Source: JBBINE01 sp037444025 | Lineage (GTDB): Bacteria > Patescibacteriota > Minisyncoccia > UBA6257 > HR35 | Assembly: GCA_037444025.1 (NCBI GenBank) | Contig: JBBINE010000027.1 | Location: forward strand, 1-5,936 | Length of the DNA stretch: 5,936 nucleotides | Direction of reading: 5' to 3' | Part shown: piece by piece, positions 1 through 5,892 of the stretch | Numbering within the stretch: the first letter of the stretch is position 1 | Layout: each line of letters begins with the position of its first letter | Translations under genes and position numbers: made by a program | Notes under the pieces: model-generated | What the model saw: only the letters and a program-made list of their open reading frames with translations | Database searches by the model: none | What the model was told of the DNA's origin: nothing

Positions 1-250
1 ATTGAGCTTCAGGTGAAGAAACTCCTATTCCTAAATTACCAGCTTCTAAGATTAAGTTACTACTAGTTAAAGAAAGAGGTTGAAAAAAACGAACTTCCTT
101 GGATTGAGCTTGAAATTTTAAATTATAGTAAGGAGTATCTTGATTAGGATTTTCCCATCCCCAGGTATAAAAATTTTGATTTTTTAATAAACTTAAAGCA
201 ACTGAAAATAAAATTAACAAACTAAGAATGATTATTTTTCTCACTTTCAT
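1..250 (-). CDS. Secreted or surface protein with signal anchor and GNLGIG motif, N-terminal part only
   Basis: The gene runs off the left edge; 83 codons are visible from the ATG at 250. The product opens with a basic n-region (MKVRK) and a hydrophobic stretch at residues 6-22, which reads as a signal peptide or signal anchor. A polar, Gln/Asn-rich segment follows, then 'GNLGIGVSSPEAQ' at residues 71-83. That last stretch resembles the 'GNVGIGTTSP' unit of long bacterial and phage-like fibre or surface proteins, some of which end in a peptidase S74 self-processing domain; whether this one does cannot be seen. The start overlaps the end of rplI by 29 bases in another frame. The alternative starts (GTG codon 3, TTG codon 11) would shorten or remove the basic n-region, so the ATG is preferred. 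No Shine-Dalgarno sequence precedes it, so translation is probably coupled to rplI. The envelope location is inferred; the exact function is unknown. Confidence 0.6.
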   Translation of the reverse strand, partial: MKVRKIIILSLLILFSVALSLLKNQNFYTWGWENPNQDTPYYNLKFQAQSKEVRFFQPLSLTSSNLILEAGNLGIGVSSPEAQ

Positions 251-698
251 TTTTGATAATTACTTTTAAGTTTGATATAATATCATGGCCCAATTTAACA
301 GCAATATTATATTCCCCACTTTCTTTAATTTTTTGCTCCAAAACAATGTTAGCTTTAGGTATATTGATGCCTTTATCTTTTAAAGCTTTTGAAATTTTTT
401 CTCTGGTTATCGAAGAATATTTATTAATTCTAAACTCTAAAACTAATCTCTCTAATTCATCTTTTAATCTTTCAGATAACAATTTTCTTTTTTCAACTTT
501 AGTTTCTAAAAGTAAAGGTTTTAATTCTCCAGATAATTTTTCTTTAGTAGCTAATTTAATTTTTCCTAACGAAAATAAATATTTAAAATACCCTGGCTTA
601 ACCATTACCACTTCTCCTTTCTGCCCTAAATTAACAATATCATCTAAAAGAAGAACCGGTAATCTTTTATTCTTTTTATTCTTTTTGCTTTTCTTCAT
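222..698 (-). CDS. rplI: 50S ribosomal protein bL9, divergent, with Lys-rich N-terminal extension
   Basis: bL9 binds 23S rRNA near the L1 stalk with its N-domain and reaches across the ribosome through a long helix. The N-domain is at residues 13-57 (LPVLLLDDIVNLGQKGEVV, then PGYFKYLF and LATKEKL), the connecting helix at about 58-90, and the C-domain at about 92-148, ending in the typical 'IKESGEYNIAVKLG' pattern. At 158 residues it is slightly longer than the usual ~148. The extra length is an 11-residue Lys/Asn leader (MKKSKKNKKNK) partly encoded by a 9-bp tandem repeat. There is no other plausible start, because L9 homology begins at residue 13 without a nearby Met, GTG or TTG. The normally conserved G-Y-x-R-N-[FY]-L element reads GYFKYLF and aligns best with the Asn deleted. 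The gene lies 6 bases after the protease gene with no Shine-Dalgarno sequence, implying one operon. The family call is firm; retention of normal rRNA binding is not certain. Confidence 0.9.
   Translation of the reverse strand: MKKSKKNKKNKRLPVLLLDDIVNLGQKGEVVMVKPGYFKYLFSLGKIKLATKEKLSGELKPLLLETKVEKRKLLSERLKDELERLVLEFRINKYSSITREKISKALKDKGINIPKANIVLEQKIKESGEYNIAVKLGHDIISNLKVIIKNESEKNNHS
669..686. repeat. Perfect 9-bp tandem repeat (2 copies) in the rplI 5' end
   Basis: ATTCTTTTT occurs twice in direct tandem (669-677 and 678-686). On the minus strand it encodes the Lys-Asn-Lys units of the basic N-terminal extension of bL9. Because the unit is 9 bp, copy-number change would add or remove three residues without breaking the frame. 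Confidence 0.7.
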
Positions 699-704
699 TG
701 GGTT

Positions 705-1898
705 TTATAAACTTTTGACTACCTCCTTGGCTTTATCTAATATTGGATCTAATTCAGAATTTTTCTCTTTTTCTTCTGGGGATGGTTCTTTAATTTCAAT
801 ATCAGGAGTAATACCATTCCCCTCAATTTTTGTCCCTTTAGGAGTTAACCAGTAAGCAACAGTTAATTTCAGCATATTCTTATCAACATTAAAAACTTGC
901 TGCACACTTCCTTTACCAAAAGATTTCTCTCCTATTATTTTAACATTATTATTGTCTCTTAGAGCACCAGCAAAAATCTCTGAAGCTGAAGCTGAACCCT
1001 TGTTAATCAAAATAACTACTTTTTCTTTCTCTAAATTTCCTGGACCTTCAGAAACAATATCTCTTGTTTTATTGCTCCTACTCACCTCTTTCAAAATCAC
1101 TTTACCTCGCGGCAAAAAGAGTTCACTCATTTTAATTGCCATTTCAAGAAAACCACCGGGATTATTCCTTAAATCTATGATAAATCTATTCGCTCCTTTG
1201 TTTTTCAAATCTTTGTAGGCATTTAAGAATTCGTAATAAATATTACTACTGAAAGAATTAACTTTGAGATAGCCAATTTTAGAATCAAGAAGCTTACTTT
1301 TGACTACTTCTATCTTAATGATTTCTCGCGTAATAACAAAATCTTTTGCTTCTAACCATTCTTTCTCTCTAAAAATAGTCAACTTTACATTAGTTCCTGG
1401 TTTACCACGAATTTTACTAACAGCTTCTTCTAAAGACATATTTTCTGTGCTTTCATCATTTATTTTTAAAATCTTATCTCCAGCTTTAAGGCCAGCTTTT
1501 TCAGCTGGAGTTCCTTCAAGAGGAGCAATTACGGTTAAAACTCCATTTCTAATACCAATCTCAAAACCAACCCCACCAAAAGAGCCACTTAAATCTTCCT
1601 CAAAAATTTTTGCTTGAGTAGCGGAAAGAAAATCTGAATGAGGATCATCCAAAGATCTAACTAAACCACGAATAGCTTCAAACATGGCTTTGTTGGGATC
1701 TACTTTTTGTGGATCAGCATAATTTTGTTTAATAATCTGCCATGTTCTTAAAAAAGTAGAAAAATTCTGGCGACTAAAGTTTTTATTAAGTAAAGCATCA
1801 GCCCAAGCTAAATCATGACTAAGCTTATAGCCTAACAAACCAACACCTGTTAAAATAAAAATAATTAAAAATAAAGTCCTTGTCTTTTTGCTAAACAT
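705..1898 (-). CDS. ctpA: S41 family C-terminal processing protease, PDZ-containing and membrane-anchored
   Basis: This is a serine protease of the Tsp/CtpA family, which cleaves protein C-termini outside the cytoplasmic membrane. Residues 8-24 form one hydrophobic segment (signal anchor). Residues 40-100 are the helical N-terminal region. Residues 105-180 are a PDZ domain with the binding loop 'FGGVGFEIG' at 107-115 and 'PAEKAGLKAGDKIL'. Residues 200-370 are the S41 core, with 'IDLRNNPGG' at 241-249. The catalytic residues appear to be Ser304 (GSASASE), Asp315 and Lys329 (FGKGS); their spacing of 11 and 25 matches Ser430/Asp441/Lys455 of E. coli Prc, so the enzyme should be active. A charged tail (371-397) follows. 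Length (397) is normal for the CtpA type. An in-frame TAA lies two codons upstream, so the ATG at 1898 is the earliest possible start. That ATG overlaps the recO ATG, leaving no leader. It heads the operon with rplI and a secreted protein, which could be a substrate (speculative). Confidence 0.93.
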   Translation of the reverse strand: MFSKKTRTLFLIIFILTGVGLLGYKLSHDLAWADALLNKNFSRQNFSTFLRTWQIIKQNYADPQKVDPNKAMFEAIRGLVRSLDDPHSDFLSATQAKIFEEDLSGSFGGVGFEIGIRNGVLTVIAPLEGTPAEKAGLKAGDKILKINDESTENMSLEEAVSKIRGKPGTNVKLTIFREKEWLEAKDFVITREIIKIEVVKSKLLDSKIGYLKVNSFSSNIYYEFLNAYKDLKNKGANRFIIDLRNNPGGFLEMAIKMSELFLPRGKVILKEVSRSNKTRDIVSEGPGNLEKEKVVILINKGSASASEIFAGALRDNNNVKIIGEKSFGKGSVQQVFNVDKNMLKLTVAYWLTPKGTKIEGNGITPDIEIKEPSPEEKEKNSELDPILDKAKEVVKSL

Positions 1899-1899
1899 G
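1896..1899. other. Head-to-head start codons sharing CATG
   Basis: The ctpA ATG (1898 to 1896, minus) and the recO ATG (1897 to 1899, plus) are both written in one palindromic CATG. The promoters, if any lie here, must sit inside the opposing coding sequences, and neither start has a Shine-Dalgarno sequence. For ctpA the start is constrained by a stop two codons upstream. For recO a TTG at 1888 is the only nearby in-frame alternative and would make the two genes overlap. Confidence 0.8.
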
Positions 1900-2493
1900 A
1901 TTTATGTAAAAATAAAAGGTTTAATTTTAGACAAAACAAAAGTTAAAGAAAAAGACGCCCTGATTTATATTTTAACAAAAAGAGACGGAATTTGGAAATG
2001 TTCTCTTAAGGGTCTTTTTCGTCCGAAAAGCAAAAATCTTTCTTTAATGGAACCGGGAAATTTTAATAGTTTTTTTATTATAACCGATTTAGAAAAAAAA
2101 ATAATAGTTTCTGCCTTACCTCTAAAAATAATGCCTGCTACCTGGAAAAAATATCCTTATACTTTTTTATGGACCTTAAAATTAATTAAAAACTTAAAAC
2201 TTGTAGAAACTCCTAAATTTATATGGTTTATCTTAAAAAATATAAATCATTACTTACCTCAAGGAAAAAATTTTTCTTTTTGGTTTATGTTTCAACTTTT
2301 AAAAGAAGTGGGTTATGAAATAGATTTAGAGAGATGTTATCATTGTGGCATTTCCATAAAAAACGAAGCTTATTTTTCACCTAAAGGAATTTTTTGCTCT
2401 TTATGTAAAAAAATTTCCTACCCCCGAATAGAAAAACAAGAACTAGAAGAAGCAAANNNNNNNNNNTTTCCCTTTTATTCTTTTTTATTTTAA
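1897..2493 (+). CDS. recO: DNA repair protein RecO, interrupted by an assembly gap; nominal stop probably not the real end
   Basis: RecO is the recombination mediator that works with RecR (and RecF) to load RecA on SSB-coated single strands and anneals complementary strands. Residues 1-80 form the N-terminal OB fold (IYVKIKGLILDKTKV, ALIYILTKRDG, GLFRPKSK). A helical domain follows, then the hallmark 'LLKEVGYEIDLERCYHCG' with a zinc-binding Cys147-x2-Cys150 / Cys167-x2-Cys170 set (numbering from the ATG at 1897). The sequence is continuous for 186 codons and then hits ten Ns. Reading straight on through the Ns gives an unconvincing Phe-rich tail and a TAA at 2491-2493. A better RecO C-terminus is recoverable at 2468-2613, so the intact protein would be about 238 residues, normal for the family. 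The ATG at 1897 is preferred to the TTG at 1888 because RecO homology starts at IYVKIKG. The family call is firm; the 3' end is unresolved. Confidence 0.85.
   Translation: MIYVKIKGLILDKTKVKEKDALIYILTKRDGIWKCSLKGLFRPKSKNLSLMEPGNFNSFFIITDLEKKIIVSALPLKIMPATWKKYPYTFLWTLKLIKNLKLVETPKFIWFILKNINHYLPQGKNFSFWFMFQLLKEVGYEIDLERCYHCGISIKNEAYFSPKGIFCSLCKKISYPRIEKQELEEAXXXXFPFYSFLF
2457..2466. other. Assembly gap (10 Ns) inside recO
   Basis: Ten consecutive Ns lie between codon 186 of recO and its C-terminal remnant. If the downstream coding frame proposed for recO is right, the true number of missing bases should be a multiple of three, so the gap length of 10 is probably a placeholder. Confidence 0.97.
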
Positions 2494-2613
2494 TTATCCA
2501 AAAATTTCCATTTTAAAAAAATAAAAAACCCAGTGAAAGTACCTTCAGATATTCCTATTTTTTTAAAATCAATTATTAAAACAAGAATAAAAGAATTACA
2601 ATCAATATCTTAA
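2468..2613 (+). other. recO: Displaced C-terminal part of recO, split by an apparent 1-base deletion
   Basis: From 2468 one frame reads 18 residues, 'FPFILFYFNYPKISILKK', and then meets TAA at 2522. The neighbouring frame continues directly from 2521 as IKNPVKVPSD, then IPIFLKSIIKTRIKELQS and a TAA at 2611-2613. Adding a single A to the A7 run (2515-2521) fuses the two into one 48-residue tail. The joined tail has the RecO pattern of a hydrophobic helix ('ILFYF') followed by a final helix 'FLKSIIKTRIKELQS', and it brings the total length to about 238 residues. The cause may be a base-calling or consensus error beside the gap, or a real frameshift. This is an inference from frame and family pattern; no alignment was run. 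Confidence 0.6.
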
Positions 2614-2658
2614 CTTTTCAATAAATTAAATTTAATAAATTAAAATAAATTCAATATA

Positions 2659-2667
2659 TGATAAAAT
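2659..2667 (+). promoter_or_regulatory. Candidate extended -10 promoter for the 618-aa gene, likely leaderless
   Basis: TGATAAAAT matches the extended -10 form TGnTATAAT with one mismatch. Transcription starting about 7 bases after its last base falls at 2674-2675, on the A of the ATG at 2675, which would give a leaderless or nearly leaderless mRNA. This fits the absence of any Shine-Dalgarno sequence there. No convincing -35 box is seen. The region 2614-2658 is almost pure A/T and contains an 11-bp direct repeat, AATAAATTAAA, at 2620-2630 and 2634-2644. In such AT-rich DNA a chance match is possible. Confidence 0.4.
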
Positions 2668-2674
2668 TAATTAG

Positions 2675-4531
2675 ATGATTAATGGACCTTTAGAAGAATT
2701 AGGAAAAGAAATTTACGGTAAAAAGAAATCTAAAAGATTAGGTAAATACGAAATTTTATTAAAAGAAGAAAGCGATCAAAAAGAAATAACAGAAGAGACT
2801 GCCCACGCGCAAATGCCTTCAAAGAAAAAAAAACAATTTTTAAATATTTTGGTTAATTGGCTCTTTTATACCTCTGTTTTTATTTTTATAAGCAGCTTGG
2901 GAATTTTTATCTATAATTTCTATTTCAAAAACACAGGTTTGAGTGATTTAAAGATTAATCTTATTGGCCCTAATGAAGTTGATTCTCTAAAAAAATACTC
3001 TTATACTCTGGAAATTAAAAATAACTCTAATAAAATCTTAACTAATACCAACTTAAAAATAAGTGTTTCAGATGGAATATTTATAGAAGATCTTTTAGAC
3101 CAAAAAGATATTTCTTTATCTTTAGGAACATTAGACCCTAAAAATTCGATTGAAAGAAAAATCAATTTGACTTTCTTTAACGAAGGTAACCAACAAGAAA
3201 AAATAAGTCTTACTTTATTTTATAGCCTAGAAAACAGAAAATATAGATTTGAAAAAAGTTCTGAATTCTTAGTTTCGGTAAAAAATCCTCCTTTAAAAAT
3301 ACAAGCTTTCATACCTCAGAAAATATATGTTAATCAAGAATTTCAATCTTCATTCCAAATTATTAATTTAAGCGATCAGAAATTAGAAAATATAAAATTT
3401 TCTGTTGCCCCTCCTTCGTCTTTTTTATTAACCTCCTCGTTTCCTCAAACAGATAATCTTTACTGGGAAATACCTTATATCAATCCAAAAGAAACAAAAA
3501 ATGTTTCCTTTATAGGACAAATTCAAGATATCAATTCTTCAGCCTTGATTCAGACAAAAACAGATTTCACCTGGAATAACTTTTCCCTTTCTTTACCTAA
3601 GGAAAATTTTAAAATTAATCTCTTGGATAATCCCGTATCTTTAAGCATAAAAAGTAACCCCTCATCGAAATCAATCCCTATTGGTTCAAAACTATTTTAT
3701 GAAATTACAGTCGAAAATAAAAGCAAAATAGTCTTACAAAATTCCCAAATAAAAGTTTACCTTGAAGGACCATTTGATTATTCCTTGATTGAATCAAGTG
3801 GTTACTATAATAACTTAGAAAAAAGTATTTACTGGGATAACAGAAATAAAGAAGGCTTAGCTGAATTTAAGCCTGGAGATCAAATAAAAGTCAGTTTTTA
3901 TGCTTCTTTATTAGATAGTTATCCTTTTTCAGAAAATTTGAAAAAAAATTTTACTACTAAAATAAGAGTAGAATTCAGAACACCGAGTATTCCTCCGGAA
4001 ATAGAAAACATTAGTACTAGTAAAGAATATATAGTTTATCAAGAAGATGAAAAAAATATAATGGGTTATATGTATGTAAGTCATTTTTTACTTTATAACG
4101 ATCAATATTTCCCCGGCGAAGGACCTTTTCCCCTAGAACCTATTTTTCCTACTACATTATCTTGGCATATAAAAATAAAAACTATTGCAGAAGATTTTGA
4201 CAATATAACTTTAAGCACCAAACTTCCTCAGGGAGTAAATTTAACAGGCAAGGTTGCTGGTGATGCTTTAACAGAAAACTTAAAGTTTGATCCTAAAACT
4301 GGAATTTTTGTATATTTTTTAAACAAAATACCTGCTAATCTTGGATATGAAGAAAAAGAGTTGGACCTGGTGTTTCAATTATCGGTTAATTTAGCAGCCA
4401 ATGTTGATATTGCAAGCTTCAAAATTATACCCAACCTTCAATATTCAAGCGTTGGTTCTTTTAGTCAAATACCTGTTAATAATATTATTGAAGGAATATC
4501 ATCATACTTAATTGACAAAAATCAAAATTGA
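2675..4531 (+). CDS. Single-pass membrane protein with about four extracellular DUF11/CARDB-like beta domains
   Basis: The 618-residue product has a hydrophilic, Lys/Glu-rich N-terminus (1-53), one transmembrane helix at about 56-82 preceded by a basic patch (KKKK), and a long external part. The large part is built of repeating beta-sandwich-like segments at about 91-204, 205-316, 320-450 and 476-605. Each starts with a short strand and carries patterns such as 'YTLEIKNNSNKILTNTNLKI' or 'LFYEITVENKSKIVLQNSQI', the usual shape of CARDB/DUF11 domains. The last one (GEGPFPLEP, LPQGVNLTGK, FDPKTGIFVYFLNKIPA) resembles a C-terminal DUF11-type module common in Patescibacteria surface proteins, as I recall it. 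There is no LPXTG motif and no catalytic motif. An in-frame TAG directly precedes the ATG, which fixes the 5' limit. The gene ends in tandem TGA-TAA stops, 23 bases before the glyS ATG, so the two are probably co-transcribed. A structural or adhesion role in the envelope is inferred; no specific function is recognised. Confidence 0.85.
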   Translation: MINGPLEELGKEIYGKKKSKRLGKYEILLKEESDQKEITEETAHAQMPSKKKKQFLNILVNWLFYTSVFIFISSLGIFIYNFYFKNTGLSDLKINLIGPNEVDSLKKYSYTLEIKNNSNKILTNTNLKISVSDGIFIEDLLDQKDISLSLGTLDPKNSIERKINLTFFNEGNQQEKISLTLFYSLENRKYRFEKSSEFLVSVKNPPLKIQAFIPQKIYVNQEFQSSFQIINLSDQKLENIKFSVAPPSSFLLTSSFPQTDNLYWEIPYINPKETKNVSFIGQIQDINSSALIQTKTDFTWNNFSLSLPKENFKINLLDNPVSLSIKSNPSSKSIPIGSKLFYEITVENKSKIVLQNSQIKVYLEGPFDYSLIESSGYYNNLEKSIYWDNRNKEGLAEFKPGDQIKVSFYASLLDSYPFSENLKKNFTTKIRVEFRTPSIPPEIENISTSKEYIVYQEDEKNIMGYMYVSHFLLYNDQYFPGEGPFPLEPIFPTTLSWHIKIKTIAEDFDNITLSTKLPQGVNLTGKVAGDALTENLKFDPKTGIFVYFLNKIPANLGYEEKELDLVFQLSVNLAANVDIASFKIIPNLQYSSVGSFSQIPVNNIIEGISSYLIDKNQN

Positions 4532-4537
4532 TAATCT
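4529..4537 (+). promoter_or_regulatory. Weak candidate extended -10 upstream of glyS, overlapping the previous gene's stops
   Basis: TGATAATCT has the TGnTA...T shape of an extended -10 and overlaps the tandem TGA-TAA stop of the preceding gene. It would place a transcript start near 4544, just before the glyS ATG at 4555. It could let glyS be transcribed separately as well as by read-through. The match is weak and the stop codons alone account for most of it. Confidence 0.2.
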
Positions 4538-4554
4538 CATGATTGAAAAATGGA

Positions 4555-5892
4555 ATGAAAAATTTAGATGAATTAATTCGAATATGTAAACGAAGAGGTT
4601 TTATTTTTCCTTCAATGGAAATTTATGGTGGCTTGAAAGGATTTTATGATTTTGGTCCTTTGGGAGTTTTACTAAAAAATAAAATAAAAAATCTTTGGCT
4701 TCAAGAAGTTGTTTTTAAAAATAAAAATATTTATCTTGTAGAAAGCTCAATTATTGGTTTAAGAAAATTATATGAAGCTTCTGGTCATATAGAAAATTTT
4801 CATGATCCTTTAATTGAATGTAAAAATTGTCATAATCGTTTTAGGTATGATCATTTAACTAAGGGAGAGTACGGAGAAGTAAAAATGAAAAATGGTAAAC
4901 CACTATGCCCTTTATGTGGAGGTGAACTTACAGAAGAAAGAAACTTTAATTTAATGTTTAAAACATATATTGGTCCTGTAGAAGAACTTGCTTCCGAAGG
5001 TTACTTGAGACCGGAAACAGCTCAAGGAATTTTTTCTAACTTCAAAAATGTTTTAACTTCAATGAGAGCTAAGTTACCATTTGGTATTGCTCAAATCGGC
5101 AAAGCTTTTCGTAATGAAATTACTCCCAAAAATTTTATTTTTAGAATGAGAGAGTTTGAACAGATGGAACTTGAATTTTTCACTTATCCATATGAAGCAA
5201 AAAAATGGTTTAACTTTTGGGTTGATGAAAGATATAATTTTTACTTGAAAATTGGATTTAAAAAAGAAAATCTGAATAAATATGCTTATCAAAAAGATGA
5301 ATTATCTCATTACTCTTCAGCTACCATAGATATTGAATATAATTTTCCCTTCGGTTTTTCTGAACTTGAAGGTATTGCTAATCGAACTGATTATGATCTT
5401 AAAAGACATTCTCAATTTTCTGGGGAAGAATTATTTTATTTTGATGAAAGAAGAAAAGAAAAAATAACACCATATGTCATTGAACCTTCTGTCGGTATTG
5501 AAAGATTATTGTTAGCTATCTTGTGGGAATTTTTTGATGAAGATGAAATTGAAGGTGAAAAAAGAAAAATTTTTAAATTTCCTTCCTTTTTAGCACCAAT
5601 TGAATGCGCCGTTTTTCCTTTGCTAGGAAACAAAGAAAAATTAACTGAAAAAGCAAAAGAAATTTATCAAAATTTAAAAAATGAAGGTTTTCTTGTTGCT
5701 TATGACGAAAATGGCTCAATTGGAAGAAGGTATCGACGCCAAGATGAAATTGGAACTCCCTTTTGTCTGACTATCGATTTTCAAACGCTAGAAAACAATA
5801 CTATAACCGTTCGCTTTCGAGATACAACTATGCAAGAAAGAATAAATATCGAGGAAATTAAGAATTATTTAAAGGAGAAATTAAAATCATAA
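4555..5892 (+). CDS. glyS: Glycyl-tRNA synthetase, single-chain (alpha2) type
   Basis: This cytoplasmic class II enzyme charges tRNA-Gly with glycine using ATP. Numbering is from the ATG at 4555 (445 residues). The N-terminal 'LIRICKRRGFIFPSMEIYGG' and 'GFYDFGPLGVLLKN' carry motif 1. An insertion holds a zinc-knuckle-like set Cys89-x2-Cys92 / Cys118-x2-Cys121. 'RPETAQGIF' lies at 152-160, motif 2 at about 178-209 (GKAFRNE, then MREFEQMELEFF), the glycine-site segment 'ELEGIANRTDYDL' near 270-282, and motif 3 'EPSVGIERLLLAIL' at 310-323. The anticodon-binding domain covers about 341-445 (FPSFLAPIECAVFPL, GSIGRRYRRQDEIGTPFC). All key elements are present, and the length is at the short end for the family. 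The unrelated tetrameric alpha2beta2 type is excluded by this architecture. An in-frame TGA at 4540 limits the start to TTG 4543 or ATG 4555; the ATG fits the family N-terminus (MKNLDEL). It probably belongs to the same transcript as the upstream membrane gene. The identification is very secure. Confidence 0.96.
   Translation: MKNLDELIRICKRRGFIFPSMEIYGGLKGFYDFGPLGVLLKNKIKNLWLQEVVFKNKNIYLVESSIIGLRKLYEASGHIENFHDPLIECKNCHNRFRYDHLTKGEYGEVKMKNGKPLCPLCGGELTEERNFNLMFKTYIGPVEELASEGYLRPETAQGIFSNFKNVLTSMRAKLPFGIAQIGKAFRNEITPKNFIFRMREFEQMELEFFTYPYEAKKWFNFWVDERYNFYLKIGFKKENLNKYAYQKDELSHYSSATIDIEYNFPFGFSELEGIANRTDYDLKRHSQFSGEELFYFDERRKEKITPYVIEPSVGIERLLLAILWEFFDEDEIEGEKRKIFKFPSFLAPIECAVFPLLGNKEKLTEKAKEIYQNLKNEGFLVAYDENGSIGRRYRRQDEIGTPFCLTIDFQTLENNTITVRFRDTTMQERINIEEIKNYLKEKLKS

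Noticed and set aside
253..855. Long plus-strand open frame opposite rplI and the protease 3' end (200 codons)
   Set aside because: It lies wholly antisense to two well-recognised genes, is rich in Phe, Leu and Ser as expected from the complement of Lys/Glu codons, and has no recognisable domain.
952..1617. Two plus-strand open frames (952-1218, 1300-1617) inside the S41 protease gene
   Set aside because: Both are antisense to the conserved catalytic and PDZ regions, with no domain or start signal; they are shadows of the real gene.
2614..2658. 11-bp direct repeat AATAAATTAAA (2620-2630, 2634-2644) as a possible operator
   Set aside because: The stretch is nearly pure A/T, where such repeats arise readily; there is no dyad symmetry or further copy to support a binding site.
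2494..2674. Possible rho-independent terminator after recO
   Set aside because: No GC-containing hairpin followed by a T run was found; the T-rich and A-rich tracts at 2481-2530 are better explained as recO C-terminal coding sequence.
2675..4531. UGA read as glycine (code 25)
   Set aside because: No in-frame TGA occurs within any of the identified genes, and the only TGA terminator (4529) is followed immediately by TAA, so nothing indicates reassignment.
5074..5633. Two minus-strand open frames (5074-5292, 5436-5633) inside glyS
   Set aside because: They are antisense to conserved GlyRS motifs and have no independent support.
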